From: Planctomycetota bacterium | GTDB lineage: Bacteria; Planctomycetota; Planctomycetia; Pirellulales; Thermoguttaceae | Assembly: GCA_021784975.1 (NCBI GenBank) | Contig: JAJYGU010000202.1 | Coordinates: forward strand, 1-15,073 | Length of the DNA: 15,073 nucleotides | Direction of reading: 5' to 3' | Shown: positions 1 to 5,908 of the stretch, piece after piece | Layout: each line of letters opens with the position of its first letter | How positions within the stretch are numbered: the first letter of the stretch is position 1 | Made by a program: the position numbers and the translations under genes | Notes under the pieces: model-generated | Told to the model about the DNA's origin: nothing | The model's input: the letters and a program-made list of their open reading frames with translations, nothing else | Databases searched by the model: none

Positions 1-179
1 ACAGACCGCCGGTGGCCTGCTCACGGCGCCGTGCGGGAGCGGAAACGGGCCGCAGCTACCGGGCGGACTTGCTGAGGGCCCTGATGCTGGCCACAATGGA
101 TGGTTAGATTAACCCGCCTTTCCTGCCCGCCCCAAGAGACCGGATTGGTCCGGTCCCGCTTCTGCGAAGGAGACCTCGC
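1..179. other. Left edge: non-coding leader, possible tail of an upstream gene
   Basis: No complete gene lies here. Two plus-strand frames are open from the left edge. One ends with TAG near base 106 and reads as Arg-rich peptide finishing in LATMDG. The other ends with TAA near base 112 and finishes in GHNGWLD. Either could be the last 34-37 codons of a gene starting outside the window, but neither gives a family I recognise, so I do not call a CDS. The rest is leader for the gene at 180, with a stem-loop at 138-155 and a clear Shine-Dalgarno AAGGAG at 167-172. Confidence 0.4.
138..155 (+). promoter_or_regulatory. Perfect 7-bp stem-loop in the leader of the secreted glycosidase-like gene
   Basis: GACCGGA (138-144) and TCCGGTC (149-155) are perfect inverted copies around the loop TTGG. 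The stem ends 11 bases before the Shine-Dalgarno sequence. It could be an operator for a dimeric repressor, an mRNA hairpin, or a terminator of an upstream gene. There is no following T-run, so a classical terminator is less likely. The structure is seen directly; the role is inference. Confidence 0.4.
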
Positions 180-2846
180 ATGAGAATCCCATTGGCTGCT
201 CTGGCGTCGTTGTCGGCAATTCTGTGGCTTGGCGCCTGGACCGCCGGGGCGGAGACCGCCGCCTGGCCGATCGAGGCCGTCTACACGGCGAAGGAGCCGG
301 TGCTGATTCCGGTGGGTCCCTCGCCGGGAAAGGCCGAGATCCGCTGGCCGGCCGTTCAACGCCAAGCCGGAAAGCGGCTCTGCCTGATGTTCCACGCCCG
401 CTTGCGCCACGACGTGCCCGGCGGCTGGAACCCCTATCTGGAGATCGTCGTCAACGGTCAGAGTCTCGGGCACACGACTGCCGACGGAGCCAATCGGCTG
501 CTCAACCGGGGAGAAGCCTGCCAAACGACGCCCGGCGACATACCCTGGTGGCGGCAGATGGCCCAGGGCAGCCGGCTCTTGACCTTCTTCGGCCCGGCCG
601 AGCGTCTGGACAAGCGGGTGCTTTCCCCGCGGGACGAGCCATACCTGTACGTGCTGGACATTTCCGATGTGGCCAACTATGTGGAGATCGGCGCCGACGA
701 GCGCATCGAGTCAGCCAAGCCCAACGCGATCGTCTGGATCAACCACTTCTGTAAGAAGCCGTCGGCACCGGAAAGCCGCGTTCGAGACATGGCGATCGAG
801 GACCTCGAGATCGGCTACCTGGCGGAGCCGCTGGTGCTGAAGCATCAGCGGGCCAACTCCGTCCAGTACACCGGCGACAAGGAACAGGCACATCTTTCCG
901 CCGGTGACTACACCCTGGTCGTGACGGCGACGGGCGGGATCCGCGTAGACCTGGGAAAGGACAGCTACTTCCTCGCCTCGTCGTTTTCCTATCCCGGGAA
1001 GACGATCGGCTTCAATCGGCTGACCCCCGATGATGCCCGAGGCGAAACGGGCTGGGCTCCTCGGATCCGCAAGACGGACGAGCGGACGATCGCGATTACG
1101 GCCGAGGGCACGCGCTACCGCCTCACGCGCACGCTCCAACTCCGCGGGGCACGCTGTTGCATCGAGGATCGGCTGCGGAACAAGACCGACGCGCCGATCG
1201 GCGTCGTGGTGGACAACCAGTTATCGATCCCCGGTTTTCCCAGGCCCAACAGCTACTATCTCAGCGGGGTGGAAGGCGTGGACCAACTCGGGGTGGGGCA
1301 TGCCGAGAATCCCACCCTCCTGGTCGCGCAGGGTCACAGCTCGCTGGGCATGTTGGCCGAGGACAACGTCTACCGGCTGCAGTTGACGATCGCCCGCAGG
1401 GCCAACGCGTTCTCGTTCGCGACCCACCACTTCGGGCTGAATGCCAAGGCCGAGTACACGCTGGAGTGGACCCTCTATCCGCGCAGCCATTGCGACTATT
1501 GGGCCTTCATTAATGAGGTGCGGCGCGACTGGGGGGTGAACTTCACCATTCAGGGCCCCTTCCAGTTCGACGCGACGAAAGGCGACGGAAGGAACCACGT
1601 CAAACTCTCCCCCGTAGGCCCGTGGTTTGAATACAACAGCGGTGCCGGCATCAGTCGCGAGAGATACCTCAAGACTTTCCGGGCGATGGTCCAGCGGTGT
1701 CGCCAGGCGCACCCGGGCATGGTGTTGATGCCCAAGCTGGAGAACAATCTGGTGTCCATCGATAAACGCAGCCTGCCCGGCGGCGATATCCTTCCCACGT
1801 CGCCCAAGGGCGGCCCGCGCGGGACCTACGGGCTGGCCCTGACGCGGGAGCAGACGGCCATGCTGGAATCGTCTCCTTATGCCGATTCCGTGATCCGAAC
1901 CGACGACGGGCGGATGGTGGTCGACACGTACTATGTGTTGGACCCTTCCCGCTACCTCAATCTGATGCTGTATCCACGGCGGGGAAATTACCGTTACCGC
2001 CGCTATTTCGATCAGATCGACTTCCTGATGGACCAGGTGGGCTACCGCGGGATCTACATCGACCAGTTCAGCCTGGCCTGGGGACCTCTGGAGCGCATGG
2101 ACCGCCGGACCCTGGAACGCTGGGACGGCCACACCGTGGACCTCGACGCGAAGACGGGGCAGATCGTGCGAAAATACACCGACTGCGCCCTGGTCGGGGC
2201 GGAGGCCCGCGCCGACGTTCTCAAGCACATCCTCGACAAGGGAGGCCTGGCAGTGTGCAACTCCTTCGCCTGCGTCCGCGAGACGCAGCGTCTACCCGTC
2301 TTCCGCTTCGCCGAGATGGAGAACGATCGGGTGGAATCCATCGTAGGCATGGAAGGTAAGCCGCCGTGCTTCGCCAGCGAGGCCAAGGGACATCTCTCCA
2401 GTCCGATCATCCTGGGAATCCGGCCGGAGCGATTGGGCCAGCAGGGCCAGGAGCACTACGCACGCATCCTGACCAAGGCCATCATCACCGGACTGCGCAA
2501 CGGCTGCCTCTACTATTACTACGGCAGCCATATCCCGGCGAAAGGCCCCGGCGCCGGCGATTTTGGACCGGGCAATCACATGTTCCCCTTCACGCCGGTG
2601 GAACTGCACAGCGGCTGGCTGCTGGGCAAGGAGCGATTGCTGACGTGTGTGTCCGGCACGTACGCCTGGCCGGGACCGCCGCCGCCGCGGTGCCATCTCT
2701 TCGATCGGACCGGGCGGGAAGTGGCCCAGCAGTTTGCCGTCGAAGCCGTCCCCGGCGGGTACCGGGTGCGCGTGAAGCTGAACGACTGGAACGAGATCGC
2801 CGTGCTGGAACACGCGGCGCCCCAAGGCACGCGGCGGAGCCCGTGA
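180..2846 (+). CDS. Large secreted glycosidase-like protein (888 aa)
   Basis: The start is an ATG seven bases after the Shine-Dalgarno AAGGAG. The N-terminus has a Sec signal peptide (MRIP, then a hydrophobic run, likely cleaved after TAGA near residue 24), so the product is probably periplasmic or outside. Residues about 25-200 look like a beta-rich carbohydrate-binding region. About 210-460 resembles a mutarotase-like beta-sandwich. About 470-800 has the feel of a TIM-barrel glycoside hydrolase, including a strand-end motif GIYIDQFS with Asp628 and a later FRFAEMEND with Glu712, plausible acidic catalytic residues. The C-terminus (about 810-880) looks like another small beta domain. The region CLYYYYGSHIP near 780 is Tyr-rich. 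I cannot place it in a numbered GH family, and the domain limits and catalytic pair are inference from residue patterns. It stands alone, with no sugar operon next to it. Confidence 0.8.
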   Translation: MRIPLAALASLSAILWLGAWTAGAETAAWPIEAVYTAKEPVLIPVGPSPGKAEIRWPAVQRQAGKRLCLMFHARLRHDVPGGWNPYLEIVVNGQSLGHTTADGANRLLNRGEACQTTPGDIPWWRQMAQGSRLLTFFGPAERLDKRVLSPRDEPYLYVLDISDVANYVEIGADERIESAKPNAIVWINHFCKKPSAPESRVRDMAIEDLEIGYLAEPLVLKHQRANSVQYTGDKEQAHLSAGDYTLVVTATGGIRVDLGKDSYFLASSFSYPGKTIGFNRLTPDDARGETGWAPRIRKTDERTIAITAEGTRYRLTRTLQLRGARCCIEDRLRNKTDAPIGVVVDNQLSIPGFPRPNSYYLSGVEGVDQLGVGHAENPTLLVAQGHSSLGMLAEDNVYRLQLTIARRANAFSFATHHFGLNAKAEYTLEWTLYPRSHCDYWAFINEVRRDWGVNFTIQGPFQFDATKGDGRNHVKLSPVGPWFEYNSGAGISRERYLKTFRAMVQRCRQAHPGMVLMPKLENNLVSIDKRSLPGGDILPTSPKGGPRGTYGLALTREQTAMLESSPYADSVIRTDDGRMVVDTYYVLDPSRYLNLMLYPRRGNYRYRRYFDQIDFLMDQVGYRGIYIDQFSLAWGPLERMDRRTLERWDGHTVDLDAKTGQIVRKYTDCALVGAEARADVLKHILDKGGLAVCNSFACVRETQRLPVFRFAEMENDRVESIVGMEGKPPCFASEAKGHLSSPIILGIRPERLGQQGQEHYARILTKAIITGLRNGCLYYYYGSHIPAKGPGAGDFGPGNHMFPFTPVELHSGWLLGKERLLTCVSGTYAWPGPPPPRCHLFDRTGREVAQQFAVEAVPGGYRVRVKLNDWNEIAVLEHAAPQGTRRSP

Positions 2847-2958
2847 AGAGTCCTTGTGGAGGACACCGGAGAAGCCGTTCAGCGCGCGCAGTCGGAAAGG
2901 ATTGCGTCGTAACGATCGGTCGGGTGGGCGACAGGGATGGAAAACCGGTCGGGACAAC

Positions 2959-3019
2959 GGGTCAGAATCGTTCCTTCGGTCGCATGTGAGCAGAGCAAGG
3001 GAAAAAACCGTTCTGACCC
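2959..3019. repeat. Imperfect inverted repeat with GGGTCAGAA tips (REP-like)
   Basis: The left arm begins GGGTCAGAATCGTTCC (2959-2974). The right arm (about 2999-3019), read on the minus strand, begins GGGTCAGAACGG and runs into a T-rich stretch ending in TTCC. The outer nine bases match exactly and the inner part matches with gaps. The tip GGGTCAGA is the same as in the larger element at 3818-3947, so the two may share a mobilising enzyme. The 61-base size and palindromic form fit a REP or small non-autonomous element. No transposase is present in the window. Confidence 0.6.
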
Positions 3020-3026
3020 CTTACCG

Positions 3027-3041
3027 CTTCTACAGTAGAAG
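3027..3041. promoter_or_regulatory. Perfect odd palindrome, possible operator
   Basis: CTTCTACAGTAGAAG has perfect 7-base arms around a central A, 114 bases upstream of the ORF6N start. It could be a binding site for a dimeric regulator, or a remnant of the neighbouring repeat. No promoter elements of good quality were found beside it. Confidence 0.3.
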
Positions 3042-3154
3042 TCAAATGTGCCCGGCCGGGCTTAACGTAACGCCCGCCAACGACTACACTTACGGGCTGG
3101 GTGGTGGTCATGGACGCTGACCACTCGCCTCGGCCAACTCGGAGAACATCTGCG

Positions 3155-3721
3155 ATGGTCAATCGCAAGCCCACCAAAGGAACTGCATCCGTCCCGGCAC
3201 TGGTGCCAGAACAGATTGCCCGTACTATCCTGGTCATTCGCGGCCATAAGGTGTTGCTGGACTCGCAACTGGCGCTGCTCTATGGCGTTGAGACGAAAGC
3301 CCTGAATCAGGCCGTCAAACGCAACCAGGAACGTTTTCCCGAAGACTTCATGTTCCAGCTTTCCGAGGTGGAGTTTGAGAATTGGAGGTCACAGATTGTG
3401 ACCTCCAATCCGGCCGCCAAAATGGGCCTCCGCAGAAAACCTTACGCCTTCACCGAGCAAGGCGTTGCCATGCTGTCCAGCATCCTGCGAAGCCCTCGGG
3501 CCGTGGAGGTGAACATCCAGATCATGCGGGCCTTCGTCCGGCTCCGGCAACTACTCAGCGCCCATAAGGAACTGGCCGACCGTCTGACGAAGCTGGAAGA
3601 ACAAATGCGCCAGCGCGACCACGCCGTCGCCCAGCAGTTCCAGCAGGGGTTCGCGCTGCTGGATCAGCTTTTCAATCCGCCCAGTCCGCCGCGCAAACGC
3701 ATCGGCTTCCACACCGAGTAG
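3155..3721 (+). CDS. ORF6N domain-containing protein (188 aa)
   Basis: This is an ORF6N-domain protein. The family includes phage antirepressor-like DNA-binding proteins and is common as single genes in bacterial chromosomes; a specific role is rarely known. Residues about 16-105 show the family hallmarks: IRGHKVLLDSQLALLYGVE, KRNQERFPEDFMFQL, then RSQIVTSN and YAFTEQGVAMLSSILRS. Residues about 125-165 are charged and Gln-rich (LEEQMRQRDHAVAQQF), a likely coiled coil. I chose ATG 3155, with GGAG ten bases upstream. An in-frame GTG at 3101 and an ATG at 3110 would add 18 or 15 residues with no family similarity. No phage genes are nearby, so it looks like a stand-alone accessory gene between repeats. 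An unusual 13-bp hairpin lies in its coding sequence at 3381-3409. Confidence 0.88.
   Translation: MVNRKPTKGTASVPALVPEQIARTILVIRGHKVLLDSQLALLYGVETKALNQAVKRNQERFPEDFMFQLSEVEFENWRSQIVTSNPAAKMGLRRKPYAFTEQGVAMLSSILRSPRAVEVNIQIMRAFVRLRQLLSAHKELADRLTKLEEQMRQRDHAVAQQFQQGFALLDQLFNPPSPPRKRIGFHTE
3381..3409. repeat. Perfect 13-bp hairpin inside the ORF6N coding region
   Basis: ATTGGAGGTCACA (3381-3393) and TGTGACCTCCAAT (3397-3409) are exact inverted copies around the loop GAT. The hairpin encodes the ENWRSQIVTSNP stretch of the ORF6N domain. A perfect 29-base stem-loop in a coding sequence is unlikely by chance. It may be an internal operator or an mRNA structure. Confidence 0.75.
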
Positions 3722-3757
3722 CCCGCGACCTGCGAGATTCCTGCTACAATGGGCGCC

Positions 3758-3835
3758 ATGACCGGAACCTGCTCGACGCCTGATACCCTGCCCATCGGCC
3801 GAACGGGGGAAGATTTTGGGTCAGACCGGGATTAG
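3758..3835 (+). pseudogene. 5' stub of a gene cut by the palindromic element (possibly YraN/UPF0102-like)
   Basis: An ATG at 3758 opens a 25-codon frame, MTGTCSTPDTLPIGRTGEDF, that runs into the left arm of the element at 3818 and stops at a TAG supplied by it (3833-3835). Just upstream is TGCTACAAT (3741-3749), an extended -10-like sequence nine bases before the ATG, as for a leaderless start; there is no Shine-Dalgarno. The GRTGEDF piece resembles the N-terminal G-x-x-GED motif of the YraN/UPF0102 nuclease-like family, but seven residues are weak evidence. I read it as the surviving 5' end of a gene whose remainder was lost. It could also be chance. Confidence 0.35.
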
Positions 3836-3947
3836 GGATTAGTATTGCGGCAGTGCGACGCAGCGGCTAGAATCGGCGCATGGCGTACGCGGCGAACGCT
3901 TCAAAGGCTTGAGCGACAGGTTGCTAATCCCCAATCCCGGTCTGACC
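3818..3947. repeat. Palindromic element, family B copy 1 (130 bp)
   Basis: The left arm, 3818-3842, begins GGGTCAGACCGGGATTAGGG. The right arm, 3924-3947, is its reverse complement with one mismatch and one missing end base. A second copy lies at 12722-12883. The two share the tips, the bases TAGTATTGCG after the left arm, a GCAGCGG..GAATCGG block, and a block containing TTCAAAGGCTTGAGCGACAGG's core before the right arm. Long terminal inverted repeats and no coding capacity suggest a small non-autonomous mobile or REPIN-like element. It separates a 5' gene stub on the left from a truncated minus-strand gene on the right. Confidence 0.85.
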
Positions 3948-4132
3948 TTATCTGGCCCCCGAACGAACTCCAGTGCTTTATCAAGCGCACCCGCGTCCGG
4001 GAATACCTCGATACCCGTGCGAAGGTCGCCGGAATACGTGAGCGTACCGCGCCACGACGATCGCTCTGGATTCCAGGTCAGATTACCCAAGACAGGATCC
4101 GAGATTGTCCACATATCTGAGGAGTCGCCCAT
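3839..4132 (-). pseudogene. Small gene with its 3' end replaced by the palindromic element (97 aa as it stands)
   Basis: An ATG at 4132 lies eight bases after a good Shine-Dalgarno (AGGAG, complement of 4141-4145). The first 62 codons read like a real protein: MGDSSDMWTISDPVLGNLTW, then ERSSWRGTLTYSG and GIEVFPDAGALDKALEFV. The DPVLG-LTW...W-G pattern reminds me of small proteins of the DUF2262/DUF6985 type, which is a tentative guess. After residue 62 the frame enters the right arm of the element at 3947, and the last 35 residues are element sequence (VRPGLGISNLSLKPL and on to a stop at 3839-3841). The original C-terminus is therefore missing. The gene keeps intact start signals and may still be expressed as a chimera. 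I call it a truncated gene. Confidence 0.6.
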
Positions 4133-4357
4133 TCCAAACGCTCCTACACCATAAGGGCCTGCTCTCGAGGTCACAGGGCGGGTTCGCGGTCGTAACAGGA
4201 GTCGCTTCACATCGCACAGGATAACGCTGTGCCTGATCTGACGCTTTTCACAACGCCGCCCAGACCATGGTTTGCTCGTCCGGTTTATGGTCTATCTCAT
4301 CCGACAAGCACGAAACGGCGACACCGCGAAAGAAAGCGATGGGGCCATCTCCCGCGT

Positions 4358-4389
4358 CTTCGCGTTTTCGCACTTTCGCGATCTCGTGA
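4358..4389. repeat. Four degenerate 8-base tandem units
   Basis: The units are CTTCGCGT, TTTCGCAC, TTTCGCGA and TCTCGTGA, with the core TTCGC kept in the first three. I recognise this TTCGCG/TTTCGC pattern as a frequent dispersed intergenic sequence in several bacterial groups; that is recollection, not a search result. Confidence 0.4.
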
Positions 4390-4507
4390 TGAATTGCGGA
4401 AAGTGCAGAGCACAGGTGGCCTGCTCGTCGCGGCGTGCGACGTAGGCATGGCACCGAAGGTAACGAACCTTAACCCTCGCGATTGCGGACTTATCTCCAC
4501 CTTCACC

Positions 4508-4543
4508 CGCCCTCACCCTAACCCTCTCCCGGAGGGAGAGGGG
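4508..4543. repeat. Dispersed CCCTCTCCC/GGGAGAGGG hairpin at the 3' end of the oxidoreductase gene
   Basis: CCCTCTCCC (4522-4530) and GGGAGAGGG (4534-4542) form a perfect 9-bp stem with the loop GGA. The preceding CCTCACCCTAA is typical of a very widespread dispersed repeat. It lies about 10 bases beyond the stop codon of the minus-strand oxidoreductase gene and could cap its mRNA or help end transcription. There is no T-run on the minus strand after the stem, so a classical intrinsic terminator is not supported. Confidence 0.6.
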
Positions 4544-4551
4544 ACTCGCGG

Positions 4552-5871
4552 CTACGTCAGTTTCGTGATGCCGGGCAGGGCGGCGGGGTATTGGCCGTTG
4601 GGGCCGGGTTTCACCGGGGGCGTAACGTCCCAGCCGTAGCGCGGCAGGGAGTAGCTGAACTTGGCCTTTTGGAGCTGCTCCCAGGTGACTTCTTGGCCGG
4701 TGTAGGCGGCCATCTGGCTGAGGATGCCCAGCTCGGCGCACAGGCACATATAGTCGCCGTTGTTGACCGGCTTGCCGGCCCGGACCGCCTCGAAGAGCTC
4801 TTTGTGCTCGACGTCGTACATGCTCGGCTTCGGCCCCTTGTAGCGCCACGGCTTCGCGCCTTCGATGGAGCAGCGGCTGGGTGAGAAGGCCCGGCCCTTG
4901 GTGCCGAAGATCACGTTCGAGTTGTTGCCGTAGCAGCCGGGGATGTCGCGGCAGAAGCCGAAGATGCGGACACCGTTGGCATGTTCGCGGACGATCGCCT
5001 GGTGGTCGAACACGTCGCCGTACTGCGGCTCGACGCACACCTGGCGTCCGCCCATCCCCCAGGCCTTCGTCGGCGGCACGTCGCCCATTGCCCAGGAGGT
5101 GACGGTGAAATTATGGATGAGCGACTGGGCGGGGTCGTCGCCCGAAAGCCAGTTGAAGTGGTACCAGTTCTGGATCTGGTACTCCATCTCGCTCCACTTC
5201 GGCTTGCGCTCGCGGAGCACATACGGGCCGCGGAGGTAGTTTTCCTGCATGGCGATGATCTCGCCGATCTGGCCGTCCAGCACCCGCTTGATCATTTCGC
5301 GCACCCCCAGGTCGTAGCGCCAGCAAAGCCCGGAGACCACGCTCAAGTTCTTTTTCTTGGCGTCCTCGGAAGCAGTCCGGGCCATCCGGATGCCGGGCAT
5401 GTCGATAGCGCACGGCTTCTCGCAGAAGACGTGTTTGCCGGCGTCGACCGCAGCCTTCAGCAGCATGGGATGGAAGTGCGAGGTGACGGCGATCACCGCT
5501 ACGTCGATGTCGCTGGCCAGCACTTTTTGGTAGGCGTCGAAGCCCGCGAAGCAATGGGCCTTGTCGACCGTGGCCTGCTCCGGATACATCTTCTTCAGCC
5601 GCGGGCAGCTATCCTTCAGCCGCTCCTCCAGCAAATCGCCCACGGCCACCAGGTGCACGTCCTTCCCGGCGTTCATGGCGTTGGCGGCCGCCCCGCTGCC
5701 GCGTCCGCCGCAGCCGATCAGACCGACCTTGATGATGCCGCTGCCGCCGGCGTGGGCCCCGCGGGCCAACGACAGGGCTCCGAAGGCGGCCGCCCCCGAC
5801 ACTGCCGAGCGTTGCAAGAATTGCCGGCGCGACCAGGATTTTTTGTTCTGCGACTCACTCTGCGGCGACAT
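4552..5871 (-). CDS. Tat-exported Gfo/Idh/MocA-family oxidoreductase (439 aa)
   Basis: This is an NAD(P)-dependent oxidoreductase of the Gfo/Idh/MocA family, which acts on sugars, sugar acids or inositols. The N-terminus carries a twin-arginine signal (SRRQFLQ, residues 14-20, then an Ala/Gly-rich hydrophobic run ending near GAHA at 41), so it is predicted to be exported folded with its cofactor. The Rossmann dinucleotide motif GLIGCGGRG is at residues 50-58. The family's EKP motif (CEKPCAIDMPG, with Lys152 the usual catalytic lysine) is at 151-153. The C-terminal half is the alpha/beta substrate domain. Length fits the planctomycete secreted subgroup. The start is ATG 5871 with AAGGAG nine bases upstream. 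It is the second gene of an operon, 37 bases after the aminotransferase. The substrate cannot be told from sequence. Confidence 0.92.
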   Translation of the reverse strand: MSPQSESQNKKSWSRRQFLQRSAVSGAAAFGALSLARGAHAGGSGIIKVGLIGCGGRGSGAAANAMNAGKDVHLVAVGDLLEERLKDSCPRLKKMYPEQATVDKAHCFAGFDAYQKVLASDIDVAVIAVTSHFHPMLLKAAVDAGKHVFCEKPCAIDMPGIRMARTASEDAKKKNLSVVSGLCWRYDLGVREMIKRVLDGQIGEIIAMQENYLRGPYVLRERKPKWSEMEYQIQNWYHFNWLSGDDPAQSLIHNFTVTSWAMGDVPPTKAWGMGGRQVCVEPQYGDVFDHQAIVREHANGVRIFGFCRDIPGCYGNNSNVIFGTKGRAFSPSRCSIEGAKPWRYKGPKPSMYDVEHKELFEAVRAGKPVNNGDYMCLCAELGILSQMAAYTGQEVTWEQLQKAKFSYSLPRYGWDVTPPVKPGPNGQYPAALPGITKLT

Positions 5872-5897
5872 GATGGTTTGCTCCTTACTGGGTAGAA

Positions 5898-5908
5898 GGG
5901 ACAGTCCC
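5898..5908. repeat. Single GGGACAGTCCC palindrome on the aminotransferase stop codon
   Basis: GGGACAGTCCC has perfect 5-base arms around a central A. It abuts the TAG stop of the aminotransferase gene, so the minus strand reads TTAGGGGACTGTCCC. The same palindrome forms both tips of the element at 10460-10540. It lies in the 37-base gap between two operon genes, upstream of the oxidoreductase Shine-Dalgarno. It may be a lone REP unit. Confidence 0.6.

Larger units (their letters stand above)
2847..3154. other. Intergenic stretch with several palindromes, no gene
   Basis: I see no convincing gene. Four bases after the preceding stop codon there is a short stem-loop (GTCCT at 2850-2854, AGGAC at 2860-2864) with no T-run, at best a weak terminator. 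It is followed by the GGGTCAGAA inverted repeat at 2959-3019, an odd palindrome at 3027-3041, and the perfect 10-base palindrome CCCGGCCGGG at 3051-3060. The last 50 bases lead into the ORF6N gene. Confidence 0.55.
4133..4551. other. Repeat-rich intergenic stretch without a recognisable gene
   Basis: All frames here give peptides without family character. Two of them, with RLRVFALSRSRD and RPHPNPLPEGEG, are of the kind produced when dispersed intergenic repeats are translated. The stretch holds the leader of the truncated gene, a degenerate 8-base tandem repeat (4358-4389) and a dispersed GC-rich hairpin (4508-4543) next to the stop codon of the oxidoreductase gene. Confidence 0.55.

Noticed and set aside
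1221..2228. A 335-codon minus-strand frame opposite the glycosidase-like gene
   Set aside because: It is the antisense of a gene with a signal peptide and Shine-Dalgarno; long antisense frames are expected in high-GC DNA and this one has no family features.
3155..3721. ORF6N gene as part of a prophage
   Set aside because: No integrase, structural or lysis genes lie nearby, and ORF6N genes are common on their own.
4229..4639. A 136-codon plus-strand frame across the repeat-rich gap
   Set aside because: It overlaps the end of the oxidoreductase gene, and its peptide (RPHPNPLPEGEG, RLRVFALSRSRD) is typical of translated dispersed repeats.
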